This document shows positions 1 through 9,400 of a stretch of DNA of 64,000 nucleotides, one piece after another; within the stretch, counting starts at the first letter, position 1, and each line of letters starts with the position of its first letter. The notes below the pieces were generated by a model that saw only the letters and a program-made list of their open reading frames with translations, had not been told where the DNA came from and did no database searches. Made by a program: the position numbers and the translations under genes. The DNA comes from Prostheceraeus crozeri. Lineage: Eukaryota; Platyhelminthes; Polycladida; Euryleptidae. The DNA lies in the NCBI GenBank assembly GCA_907163375.1, contig CAJQUW010012927.1, forward strand, positions 1 through 64,000, given 5' to 3'.

Positions 1-1229
1 AATTTAGTAGTTATATCTTCACCAACTAAGCCTCGCATAACATTATTATATTTGTAGATACAAAAAGCTAAAGAAAGAATATCGTTAACTAAATATGGTC
101 TCCATTCATTTTCTTTATAATTTTCATGTGTTATGTCTCCAATTCCATAATTTAATTTACACACATTGGTAGGAATTTTAAAATTCTCACACCATTTAGA
201 AAGACTATTTTTACATGTTGATAACTAGGATGAATAGGATTAGCTGTTGAACAGTTAGGATCAAGAAAAGTTTCGAGATCCCAAATATATGTTGAACTAT
301 AGTCAATTTTTTTCTTTGTTATGATTTTATATGGACGCGTTGTTAGATTTTCATCAGTAACTGTTTTATATATTGGTTTGAAATTATTTTCAATTTCTCT
401 AATAGGTTTTAATTTATGAGATTTATTAATTAAACAATAGTGTCCAATTGTTGAACCTTCGTGAAAATAATTGTAATAAACATAATTATGAAACGTTTCA
501 ATTCCTCTAGGATTTAAATGACGATTCGAAGGACTGTAATACTGAACACTTTCTCCAAAAAATTTTATTGAACTGAAAAAATTTGCAGTTTGACATTGCT
601 CCTGTTCTCGATGTGGCTTTCTCTTTATATAAAAAATTATTAAACATTTCTTTCATCATTTCTCCTTGTTCTTCATTAAAACCTCGCAAAACATTATAAC
701 ATTTAATAAAACCAAAATCTTCAGAAGGAATATAACAATATTCACCGAAATATTCTTTGATTCTATATTTCATATTAGTACCTGCACCTCTATGTGATCT
801 TTGTACTAGCTTCATTCCAAAATCTTCATACTTAATATTACCTGTAAAAATCTATTCATGACTATCTAATTTCTCATCCAGATTGGAAAACCATGTTTCA
901 AATGATTTTTTATTATGGAAGGTTACGTAAAAATATTGAATTATATTTTCCTGATCTTTGATAGATTTTCCAAGTAAATTAATAATTTTACCATTTGCTA
1001 AAAGTTTCCGCATATCATTTACTACATTAGTAAAAAGTTCATTTTCATACGTAATTTCGTTCGGATTAAACAGATTCAATAGATCGTCACCAAGTCTATC
1101 ATTAGAGAATATATCAGTTTCCAATGTTTCTAATGTTTCCTTTGTTCTTCGGTTCTGTTTTTTAATACTACGTTTCTGTTTTTCTTTAATCCACTTCTGT
1201 TTCTTTAATGAAGCAAATTTCTTCATCAA
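1..1229 (-). pseudogene. Protein-primed-type DNA polymerase B, lineage I, N-terminal and exonuclease part
   Basis: Several minus-strand frames join as one decayed gene. It begins near 1,229 (lysine-rich start MMKKFASLKKQ) and shifts frame near 845. It then shows KYRIKEYFGEYCYIPS, the N-terminal region I associate with family B polymerases of animal Polintons and adintoviruses. After another shift near 515, WDLETF (minus strand, near 250-270) is the exonuclease I motif, and after a shift near 215, EWRPYLVNDILSLAF is exonuclease III. The exonuclease II part appears deleted between them, because only about 20-40 residues separate I and III. The polymerase domain lies beyond the left edge. It has no HNH insert, no Q-rich part and no C2H2 finger, and so differs clearly from the copy B polymerase. 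The role would have been replication of element ends by protein priming. Confidence 0.75.
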
Positions 1230-1232
1230 ATT

Positions 1233-1421
1233 CTACAATTTGTTTTTTATTAATTCATCAATAATAGGTTTCGTACCTTTATTCATCTTATAATCTTTGA
1301 CAAATTGGATATATCTGCGATGGTAATAAAATTTAACTTCTTTCTTCGAATTTACAGGATTTGTTGGATGACGATAATCTTTTAAAACTGGTACATGTTC
1401 TATCTTGTACGCATTCAACAT
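1233..1421 (-). CDS. Small conserved Polinton protein, short form
   Basis: 62 codons on the minus strand, directly upstream of the polymerase remnant (3 bases between stop and next start). It aligns without gaps over about 50 residues with the 120-residue protein at 55,857-56,219: both share HxPVLxDYxHPxNP, NSKKEVKF and FVKDYK. It stops about 60 residues earlier than its partner, so it is either truncated or the longer C-terminus is an extension in copy B. The start is preceded by an A/T-rich run, as for other genes of these elements. No known domain was recognised. Its fixed place just upstream of two unrelated polymerase B lineages suggests a replication role, but that is inference. Confidence 0.6.
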   Translation of the reverse strand: MLNAYKIEHVPVLKDYRHPTNPVNSKKEVKFYYHRRYIQFVKDYKMNKGTKPIIDELIKNKL

Positions 1422-1507
1422 ATTTTTTTAAAATTTTATTAATAAAATATTTATAAGAAAAAATTATTTGATCACTCCGCGAAAATATTTTCTATCGACT
1501 TTCAGTC

Positions 1508-1534
1508 GGGGCGAAGCCCCTCGAGGCGAAGCCT
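1508..1534. terminator. Twin 3-base-loop hairpins after the ATPase gene
   Basis: Two compact hairpins stand side by side: GGGGC-GAA-GCCCC (1508-1520) and AGGC-GAA-GCCT (1524-1534). They follow the end of the minus-strand ATPase gene, and copy B has a matching GC-rich pair at the same place (51,650-51,677). Position and conservation suggest 3'-end formation or transcription stop; this is inference. Confidence 0.5.
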
Positions 1535-1536
1535 AG

Positions 1537-2280
1537 TCAGAGAACAATTGTTCGATAACTCATCATGTATTTTTTATCAATATTAATTGTAATGAAGCCA
1601 TAATCTTTTGACCAAGCATTGTTACACGATTGTTTAAATTCATCTTTATTTCTTACACATAAATCTCTTAACAAATCACTTAAGTTTCTTGGATTTATTT
1701 CAAATAGTATAAATATATTTGCATTCTTTCTAATAACACTTCCATCTAATGAATACATACTTTGTGTTAAATGAAAAACACCACAGTTATTATGTCTACC
1801 GCTTGTGAAACAATTTCTCTGAACTGACTGATTTCTATCATTAACACAATCATCAAAAATTACACAATGTTTCATTGTTTTATCTAGTTTACTAGGATCT
1901 TGCATATTACCACTATCATCTATTAATTGTATCTTTATGTGCTTATTTTTATTGGATTCTACTAACAGAATCATTTTTTTGCTGCTTCTTCACACCACGA
2001 ACTTATTTCTTCTTCATCTTCAGATTTTTCATATTCTTTGAATAATGAAGCAATTGCTGTTTTTTAAGATTATTTTCAAATCCATATTTTAAAAATTGAT
2101 AGACGGGTTGTTCTGCTGTTGTTGTATAAATTGTAAGATTGTTATAATCCAAAAAACTTGGAGTCGTTAAAATTTTAAATAATAAATATGTTATTCCACA
2201 TCCTGATCTTCCACAAATAACTGACAAAACTTTGTTAGATAAATTTGGATGATGATTAAATTTAAGTTTTTTTATTGAAT
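1537..2280 (-). pseudogene. FtsK/HerA (A32-like) genome-packaging ATPase, broken
   Basis: This is the counterpart of the intact ATPase at 50,845-51,621. Two frames (2003-2227 and 1537-1974) cover it, with a frameshift near 1,975-2,050. The Walker A loop reads GRSGCGIT where copy B has GRSGCGKT: the essential lysine is replaced by isoleucine. Walker B (CVIFDDC) and the GRHNNC strand with a following LTQ remain. The N-terminal 15 or so residues and the exact C-terminus are altered. About four in five residues match copy B in the aligned part. The intact family is an ATP-driven motor that threads viral DNA into preformed capsids. The broken frame and the lost lysine make this copy non-functional. 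Confidence 0.85.
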
Positions 2281-2347
2281 GGGAGCATTTCAGTCATTTT
2301 TTAATAAAAAATTTTATTTTTATTTTAAAAGAAGAAGAAGAAGAAAA

Positions 2348-3078
2348 TTAAACTTCTCTAACCAAAAGATCTATCATAATCTCTTCACCTCCAAAATTTA
2401 TTTCTTGTCCTTTCTCATCGGTGATTCTAATGTTAATGCTGTTACTAGTCTTTCTTGTGAAAGGGAAATATATTAATGTCTGTGGAATTACATTTAATCT
2501 ATAACCAATGGGTACAGTAAAATCTGGAAAACTGAATATTAAATTTGACAATTTACCATTATATATCCTCCTTCAATAATGTCACAATGTACAACAATTG
2601 AATTTATTTCAGTTATTTTTGGAATCTTCTCACCTAAATGATAACCTTGACTATAGGTTTGTTTATTAAATCCTAATAGTTTTGACAATGATCTATCATG
2701 ATTAAAATCAACATGATGATTTTCGTCTAAAGTAAGAGAAAATTTATTAACTGCCGGTTCAACTGCAAAATGTAATTGTTTCTTATCTTTAAATGGTATA
2801 CCTAAATGTCTCTTAATTTCATTTGATATTGATTCAACTTCGTAAGAACCAGGAAGAAAAGTTAGTATTTTCCACGTTTTACCTTTATCAGTAGAATATC
2901 TAAATTGATCATTGACATCTTTGACAACGTTTTGAATAGTGTTAAATGTAGAGAAACTAGTCATTGCAATTTGATAATTTTTATTTTGTTTCAAATGTAG
3001 AATGGGTTCTAAATTACAAGTGTGTGATGAAGTAGTTGTTATAATTTTTAACGTCGTACTAAATTCTGATGAACCCAA
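2348..3078 (-). pseudogene. Penton / minor capsid protein (single jelly roll), frameshifted
   Basis: This matches the intact 262-residue protein at 50,034-50,822 over its whole length, in two overlapping frames (2539-3078, then 2348-2551), with a frameshift near 2,550. Shared landmarks are FSTFNTIQN, FLPGSYEVESIS, IKRHLGI, CDIIEGGY and the C-terminal NFGGEEIMIDLLVREV. In the Polinton/adintovirus family this protein is the pentameric vertex protein. It sits between the coiled-coil gene and the ATPase gene, the same order as in copy B. The first 32 or so residues of the copy B form are disturbed here by a stop near 3,125. Confidence 0.85.
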
Positions 3079-3186
3079 AATCTCTGTTAGATTTTCTAAG
3101 TGATTATTAATTTTGTCTAAATCTGCTTAACACAGTTTTTAGTTAAATATTTTAAATAAATATTTTTTTATAAAAAGTTAAAAACA

Positions 3187-3993
3187 ACATATTTCAGCTA
3201 TGCTTTTATAATCCTGTTCATTTAGAATCTTCTTTTCTAACAGTCTTTTCAATATAGCATGAATTTCATTGAAACTAGAATTATGTCCTTCTTTTATAGC
3301 AGAGATTAAAATATTTAATCTATTTAGTAATTCTTGTGGATCATCTGGTAGAAATACAGTTGTTTCTGTTTTAAAACCTTTTCCTACTTTAGGCCTCCGT
3401 TGATAATAAATTTTGTAATTGTTTATAACGTCTAAGAGATTTTACTGCACCAACTCTATCTAACATAGCTTTATATTTTATGAGATCTTCTACAGCATGA
3501 TTTTTTAAATCTGCTCCTCTTAAAAGATCAACAAAATTTCTATCTAAATTAAAAGGAGATTTATCTGGTGAAAAAATTAAACCTCGAAAAGGTTGTGGAA
3601 ATATTTCTTTTTGTCCGAGATAAAATCTAGGTATTGTTTTTCCATCTATAAATGAAATAGAATGTTCAAATTGCATAAATTTTGGTAATTTCTTATTAAT
3701 GTTTGATTCTAGTAATCCATAGTCATCTAATATAGTTTTGTGTTCTGGATCTGTTATATCAATTTGTTTATCATTATTTGTAAGTTCTTTTTCAAGCTTT
3801 TTAAATGGTTCAATAGTTTTTCAAAATCAGTTTTTACTTGCTCGGTTTGCTGCATTTTTTCAAACATATCAGATTGAATACCAGCTCTTATCATTCTATG
3901 CTGAGTATGATTTTCTTTCATAATATTTTTTTGCTTTATTAACTCATCTAATTGTTGGATTATTTTTTGATTATCAGCTTTAATTTCATCCAT
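3187..3993 (-). pseudogene. Polinton coiled-coil protein of unknown role, broken
   Basis: This is the counterpart of the 49,222-50,019 gene. It begins at 3,993 (MDEIKADNQ, after TTTTAAAAATGG), changes frame near 3,800 and again near 3,395, and ends near 3,187. The conserved middle block FNLDRNFVDLLRGA and the tail containing KEGHNS are both recognisable. The N-terminal third is charged and heptad-like, as in copy B. No enzyme motif is visible. Its position next to the penton gene suggests a virion structural or assembly role, but this is inference. Confidence 0.75.
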
Positions 3994-4123
3994 TTTTAAA
4001 ATATAATATTTGAATTTTGTGGTAACATTGGAATACAACAAAAACATTTTACTGAACAAATTATTTTTTTATTGCTTTGGCGTCTAAAATTTTGTTTAAT
4101 AGAGTTTTGCTGAAAGTTTCGCT

Positions 4124-4756
4124 TTAAGTTTTTAGTTCTTCTAAAAAAAATTTATCATTTTCTTCATTAGAAATTTTACCATCATTAGAAATTTTGTCGA
4201 GCTGTTTATTCTTATCATTAAATGATATTTGATTTACTTCATTAGCTATTTGATCAAATTTTTCAATCTCATCTAACTTAATAACATTATCATCACATAC
4301 TCTTTGAAAGTAGTAATGTAGTTTGTCATAGACTTCTTTAATACGTAAATGCTTAGTTTTTAATGATTTTCGTTTCTTAGTTATTAAAGATTTATCTAAC
4401 ATTGTAACAAGCGAAGTTGTAAAAACACCCGTACCTGTTAAAGCTGTAGCAACTACTGGAATTACTAAAACACCTGAAGATATAGCAATTGTTAAAGCAC
4501 CTAAACTTATTGTTAAAAATATTCCAATACCTTGTGTTACATTCTTAACTTTAGACCATCTCTTTCTTAATTTATCATAATGCTCTAATCTTAATAATAA
4601 TTGAGATTCCTTATCTTTCATATAACGTACTCTATCTTTGTGTTTTTCAATGTTCATCTTTTCGATGTCCATTAAAGTAGAACTACGTTCATTTGTTAAC
4701 GAAGGATATATTCTCGAAATTCCTTCCATTTTTGAGGTTTCTTCCACGTGTTTCAT
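4124..4756 (-). CDS. Polinton membrane protein with YPxL-type motif
   Basis: 210 codons, still open, and the best preserved gene of copy A. It pairs with the copy B protein at 48,538-49,152 along its length: KHKDRVRYMKDKE, then a hydrophobic stretch at about residues 75-115 (two membrane-spanning or hairpin helices rich in G, T, V and I), then KKRKSLK and YYFQRVCDDNVI. The N-terminus holds RIYPSL, a YPxL-like motif corresponding to LYPSL in copy B; the neighbouring PSAP of copy B is absent. The reading frame starts four bases after the ATG that sits in the A-tract (ATTAAAAAATGG), so a small indel may have moved the natural start. Function is unknown; a virion or egress membrane protein is the likeliest guess. 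Confidence 0.7.
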   Translation of the reverse strand: MKHVEETSKMEGISRIYPSLTNERSSTLMDIEKMNIEKHKDRVRYMKDKESQLLLRLEHYDKLRKRWSKVKNVTQGIGIFLTISLGALTIAISSGVLVIPVVATALTGTGVFTTSLVTMLDKSLITKKRKSLKTKHLRIKEVYDKLHYYFQRVCDDNVIKLDEIEKFDQIANEVNQISFNDKNKQLDKISNDGKISNEENDKFFLEELKT

Positions 4757-4764
4757 CCATTTTT

Positions 4765-4945
4765 TAATAAATATTTTGAATACAATCTTCTGAAATTCTT
4801 AGACTACCTAAATTTTTAGTCTACTGAAATTTGGGCCTACGTGAAATTTTCGACCACGTGATATTTTTTGGACTGCCTAAATTTTCGACTACGTGAAATT
4901 TTTAGACTGCCTAAATTTTGAGACTACTTAAATTTTTGAAATCTC
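4765..4945. repeat. AT-rich degenerate tandem repeat at the end of copy A
   Basis: Imperfect repeats of short units such as GACTACCTAAATTTT and CTACGTGAAATTTT occur seven or eight times. They stand directly upstream of the outermost gene of copy A. Copy B has a different simple repeat in the same position (48,180-48,505). It may be the remains of the element terminus, but no inverted partner is visible. Confidence 0.6.
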
Positions 4946-4953
4946 GGAAGGTG

Positions 4954-4991
4954 TGACATCCGGTGCGAGCGAAGAGATGCACCGGATGTCA
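4954..4991. repeat. 13-bp-stem hairpin at the outer edge of copy A
   Basis: TGACATCCGGTGC (4954-4966) is repeated in perfect inverted form at 4979-4991, with a 12-base loop. The stem is GC-rich within an AT-rich setting. Confidence 0.8.
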
Positions 4992-4995
4992 TACC

Positions 4996-6176
4996 CTATG
5001 CTACTCTCCTCATGTGTAATAAATTGGCGAGTAAGTCGTTCTGTTCAAAATTATGTTTATCACTTATATTGAAAAGATCCTATTTAACAGTCTGCCCATT
5101 CAGATGATAAGAGGACAGGTCTGTTTCCAATCAAAATACCAGATCTAGCTAATAACACAGCGGGATTACGCTATCTAAAATCTACTAGGTGTGTAAGAGA
5201 ATTAATATTAGTTCCTTAAGCTAAAACGTGAAATAGAATTCTACAAAATCTGCATACAAATTATTTGACAATTTTTAATGAGGTCATCAACAGGAACTTG
5301 GTCAGGACGATCGCGTTTCGACCGCTTTATCCTGGACGCTCAAACCAGACCAATCGCGGTCCTGTACATTTAAGATGCGCAGCCTCAAAAATTAAATTTA
5401 TAATAGAGAAAGATTAGCATCTATCAAAAAAAAATAGAGTCACTATTGACTGAAATGTACCTCAGGCATTTGAAAGAAGGACAGTTAGTAGACGGAGTCC
5501 AACTTATCCAACAGAAATCAACAATGTCTCATTTTGAGGCCAAATATACATCTGTTTTTTCATGATCAACATTACAATGATTGCATTGAGGGTGAGAGTA
5601 AGAAGATAGATGAAAAGAACATGAGACTGAATGTAAATTTCCAATTCTTCACTAAAACGATATCATGATGGAGTCTTCCATCATTATTTTTTTTGATAAA
5701 AAACCCAATTAAAACGATGTGTTTCTCTTAATAGCCGTCTACAGTATTGAGGATCTTTCGTCAAACAAAGGGACTTTTCTATCAAACAAATTATGTCACA
5801 TGCCCAAAACTTATTTTCATCTTTCAACATTGTTGCAGATGATCACAAAGCATCGATTGGGTGATGACTGGATCAACCTTCAGCAATCACATCTTGTAAC
5901 GGAACATCATTTCTTCCCAAGTCTCCACGTCTCTTAGAAGTTAAACCCTAAACATCTTCATTTCGAAAAATGTCATCACACGTGCGTTTGACTTTTGACC
6001 TTTAGACTGCATTCGATGTGTTCAAGATTGATCATTGAGCTCTTCAACGATTTCAAATGATGTGTAACATTGCAAAATATATACAGAAATAGTTTCGAAG
6101 TTTATGTAATCATGTAATCATAGAAATTTAGGTAGTCCTTAAGAGGACTGACAAGCGCTCACTGCACAGGAAAACC
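4996..6176. other. Non-coding stretch with a dispersed repeat
   Basis: No gene was recognised here. The part at about 5,430-5,660 is an inverted copy of a dispersed repeat whose pieces recur at 8,930-9,060, 10,555-10,650 and 42,775-43,020. Confidence 0.6.
5430..5660 (-). repeat. Dispersed repeat R1, inverted copy
   Basis: On the minus strand this reads through GTGAAGAATTGGAA and then CAAAATGAGACATTG. The same two blocks in the same order occur at 42,775-43,020; they are separated by about 1.5 kb at 8,930-9,060 and 10,555-10,650. No reading frame is conserved. It is probably part of a non-autonomous transposon. Confidence 0.55.
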
Positions 6177-6224
6177 CACAGAATTAGATTTTTCTGCGCG
6201 CGCAACAAAATATATAATTCTGCG
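6177..6224. mobile_element. 48-bp mini copy of a hAT-like MITE
   Basis: It starts CACAGAATTAGAT and ends in the inverted form ATAATTCTGCG. It is flanked by GGAAAACC and GGCAAACC, an 8-bp target duplication with one mismatch. The ends match the 603-bp and 598-bp elements at 23,425 and 30,129, so this is the same family with almost all of its inside missing. Confidence 0.65.
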
Positions 6225-6717
6225 GGCAAACCAGGCAAAGTTGAATTTTTTTAATATCAAAATACACACATTGACAACTATCACAAAACACAGGGCGAAC
6301 GAAAATTGCATATTGTCAGACACAAATCTCGACACCAGTGAGTCACATCTTAGGCTTGTCAGCAGGAGAACCAACCAGCTTTGTATTTAGGGTCCTTTGA
6401 TTTTCTGCAGACTCAGCCATGGTTGGCGGACCCCTGCTGTAGAACAGCGAACCATGTAACACCTATTACACACAACGATAAAAAAACTCTTGACATGAAA
6501 AAATTCCGAACTTTTGCTACAAATTCATATGTTTACACATGATATGTGCGGCACCACGACGCAAATCTTTAACAAAATAACGATGGATCTCTTCACTAAT
6601 TTTATAAGGGGTCTAAAGCGGATGAGGATGATGTCGGCATAAGCATCGTTTAATAAACTTTTTTCTACTTACTTGCAGCATACTTCAGTAACAATATTGT
6701 ACAAGCATTTTGAGCAG
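6225..6717. other. Non-coding stretch
   Basis: Nothing recognisable beyond short chance reading frames. Confidence 0.6.
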
Positions 6718-8659
6718 GGTTGGCTTTTTGCCGGCTAAAGCTGGTTTTTGCCACCAAGTGGTAAAAACCAGGTAAAAACCGGCAAAAACTGGCAAAAATT
6801 GGTAAAAACCGGAAAAAACTAAAATTCCGAAATATCAGTCTATTTCGTCACGAAATGATCGACAGCAAGTTGGGGTTTAAGTACTTCGGTGCATGCGGGT
6901 TTGCAGTTTGCAACTCTTATCTACCGAAACATGACATTCATTCTGTGATGAATACACATTATATGTTTTTATAACGAACGACAAACGATGTTGCCTTTCT
7001 TTGCGATTGCTCTGCCCTTTTTCTTGTGATTTAAGATCAAATGTAGACTTCAGCACCATTTTGGCTCTTTGTTTCATATAACAGAAGTTGTTAGATACTC
7101 GCAGAATTATCATCAAATGAATGAAAAATATGAAAATAAATACATGAATATAACTGGTTTATACATAGAACTAAATTAAGCAAACCACTTTCTTCATGTG
7201 GACGAGCTTCAATAATCCCACTGTCATTCTTCTGTGTTGAGTGTTCAGCAAGAATGTAGAGTGTATTTCAATAGTAGCTTAGGTTCCATCAGATCTAGAT
7301 TCGAACCCAGGTCTCATGAACGCAGAGAAAACACTCTATTAAAAAGTCTCTGTACCGGAAAATCTCACCTCTCAAATCAAGCAATGTGCAAACAGTCACT
7401 TAAAATGCATTTCTACTTTTTTAGAAATATACTTAATGTACTAATGCTTGTGACTGTAGCAGGAAATCATGATTTGTAGGAACAAATAATAATTAAATAA
7501 CGTAGTTTGCAGCAGAAATCTTGATGAAGTAAGGTATAGTGCATGTCTGAACAGCTTTAGTTATAATCTCAACAAAAGAACATGTCCAGTAAGCTGCAAA
7601 ACTGATCTTGTTGATAGAATCTGAGAGTGAAAAACAATTTTGACATTATTGTGATATACAAATTTGTTTAAATTTCTTGAAATTTCCATATTTTGAGCTC
7701 AAATCAAAACTTTACTTTCGGTTTTAAATTCATTTAACATTACCTTATCCTCTAAATATGTGAGGGTAAATCACCATGACATGAAAAATGTTGAAGGGCA
7801 AAATTTTTAATCTAGTCCTTCTGGGAGTGCAGGATAAATTTCATAGTAATATTCGTGTAATCACAATGTATAATGCATGATGTTGTAAGGCTTTCTATGT
7901 CCACAGGTTAATAAGTTCCACGAAGCTGGTAATTATTTTCCTGATTGGAAATTATTCACCTGGTTCAGAATTCTATGGAAAAATAGATTTCTTCGGTCAT
8001 TATTTGTCATAATAACCTCGAGCCTTCGGCTCTCGGTAATTATAGCAGATAATGACCTCAACTCTATGCATTATCTATTACGTATGGGACATTTGCCACA
8101 GATTTAGAAGACAAGCTATTCTATGAGATCAGCAGGGAGGTTAATCGTAGAAATCCGAGGCCAGATTTCCACATTTTCCTACCCTTCTAGCTTCATGGAA
8201 TGCCTGTTTTCGATCTTTTATATAGAGCCAAGTGATTTCCTTCCAGCATGGACGTCTGTTGCATCTTACAATGAATGAAATTCGTAAAGCAACAAAATGC
8301 GTGTACACTTAGAAGAATAATGCTCAAAAGCTTTATAGAAATATTTTTTGCAATAATTCATATTCTTACACCTATACTTGGAACATATTCTTGATTGAAA
8401 TACGATATTGATAGGTTTGAATTGTGAAAATACAGGCCTAAATGTTTATCGAATGATGAAAAAGTAAACTGAACTTATTGCGACTACCGTTCATCAATAA
8501 AGTAAGGAGTGACGATGATCCCTTATATTATATGTACCCAAAAAACTTGAGTAGTAATGCTGGAAAAATAGTTTTAGCCAGTTTTTGCCGAAAAATGGTG
8601 ACAAAAGCTGGTGGTTTTTACCAGGTGGTAAAAACCAGGGTGGTTTTTACCGGCCAACC
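6718..8659. mobile_element. Non-autonomous DNA transposon with GGTTGGC ends
   Basis: The left end (GGTTGGC, then several TGGTAAAAACC-type subrepeats, about 100 bases) is found in inverted form at 8,560-8,659, ending GGCCAACC. The roughly 1.9-kb inside has no transposase frame. No clear target duplication is seen, so the superfamily is not assigned. Confidence 0.7.
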
Positions 8660-8929
8660 ATGATTTGGAGATGCCCTAATGTAATTGCCTCTCTTTCTAA
8701 ATTTGAGATTCGATTTTGCTGATAGCTTATACTGTACGTATGCAAATTATACCGGTATTGCTTTCTGATGAACGCCACATGATGCTCTGAATATTGATTT
8801 TCATATCAAAAATATTTTTTCAAAGATATTTCATTCGACACATCGATCCCTTTATGCACCTACATTAGCTTACATTTAGTATTACGTGACTGGAATGAAA
8901 ACTGTGTGGTCATGTGCATTGTACAACAA

Positions 8930-9060
8930 TGGTGAAAGATTTCGACATGATGGCTATCGTTTAAGTGAAGAATTGGAAGTAGCTTTTCTATTCAGTGGTT
9001 GTTCTTTTCATCTAGCTTCTTATCTTTCGAACTTAACTTTGTATGTATACATGCTCTCAC
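8930..9060 (+). repeat. Dispersed repeat R1, first block
   Basis: It shares GAAGAATTGGAAGT and the following TGTTCTTTTCATCTA-type sequence with 5,430-5,660 (inverted) and 42,800-42,900. The second block of the family lies 1.5 kb downstream at 10,555-10,650 (CAAAATGAGACATTG), which suggests an insertion between them. Confidence 0.5.
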
Positions 9061-9367
9061 CCTAAATGTTGATTATGGTAATAGAGAAGTTGGGGATCTG
9101 TGAAACTTCGAGAGTCTATTCGAAATTCCGATTCGTGAAGAATTTGAATCGGTCATGTCGACTGACCAAAAACTATTTCAATTTCTTTTTTTTGAATTTG
9201 CCTCTTCTTGTTAGTTGCTACTTGAAAGTGACAATGCAATGTGTTGGATTCTCATTGAAAGTGGTTGTTAAGAGCGTCGGTTGTTGACCAAGAATTAGTC
9301 GAATAAGCTACAGTACGTGCTACATCATTAATACTTACATGTGCCACATTCTGCTCAGATCAGGGCC

Positions 9368-9400
9368 TCGGACTCGGTCGATCTTTCTGACCGAGTCCGA
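9368..9400. repeat. 12-bp perfect hairpin
   Basis: TCGGACTCGGTC (9368-9379) and its exact inverted copy (9389-9400) flank a 9-base loop. Role unknown. Confidence 0.75.

Larger units (their letters stand above)
1..4993 (-). mobile_element. Polinton/adintovirus-like element, copy A, decayed and truncated
   Basis: Six adjacent minus-strand gene remnants match genes of the better preserved element at 48.2-63.2 kb: membrane protein, coiled-coil protein, penton, packaging ATPase, small conserved protein, then DNA polymerase B. Most carry frameshifts, so this copy is dead. It runs off the left edge inside the polymerase. The right limit is taken as the AT-rich repeat and hairpin near 4,993; no terminal inverted repeat or target duplication is visible. 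The polymerase is of a different lineage from that of copy B. Confidence 0.85.
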
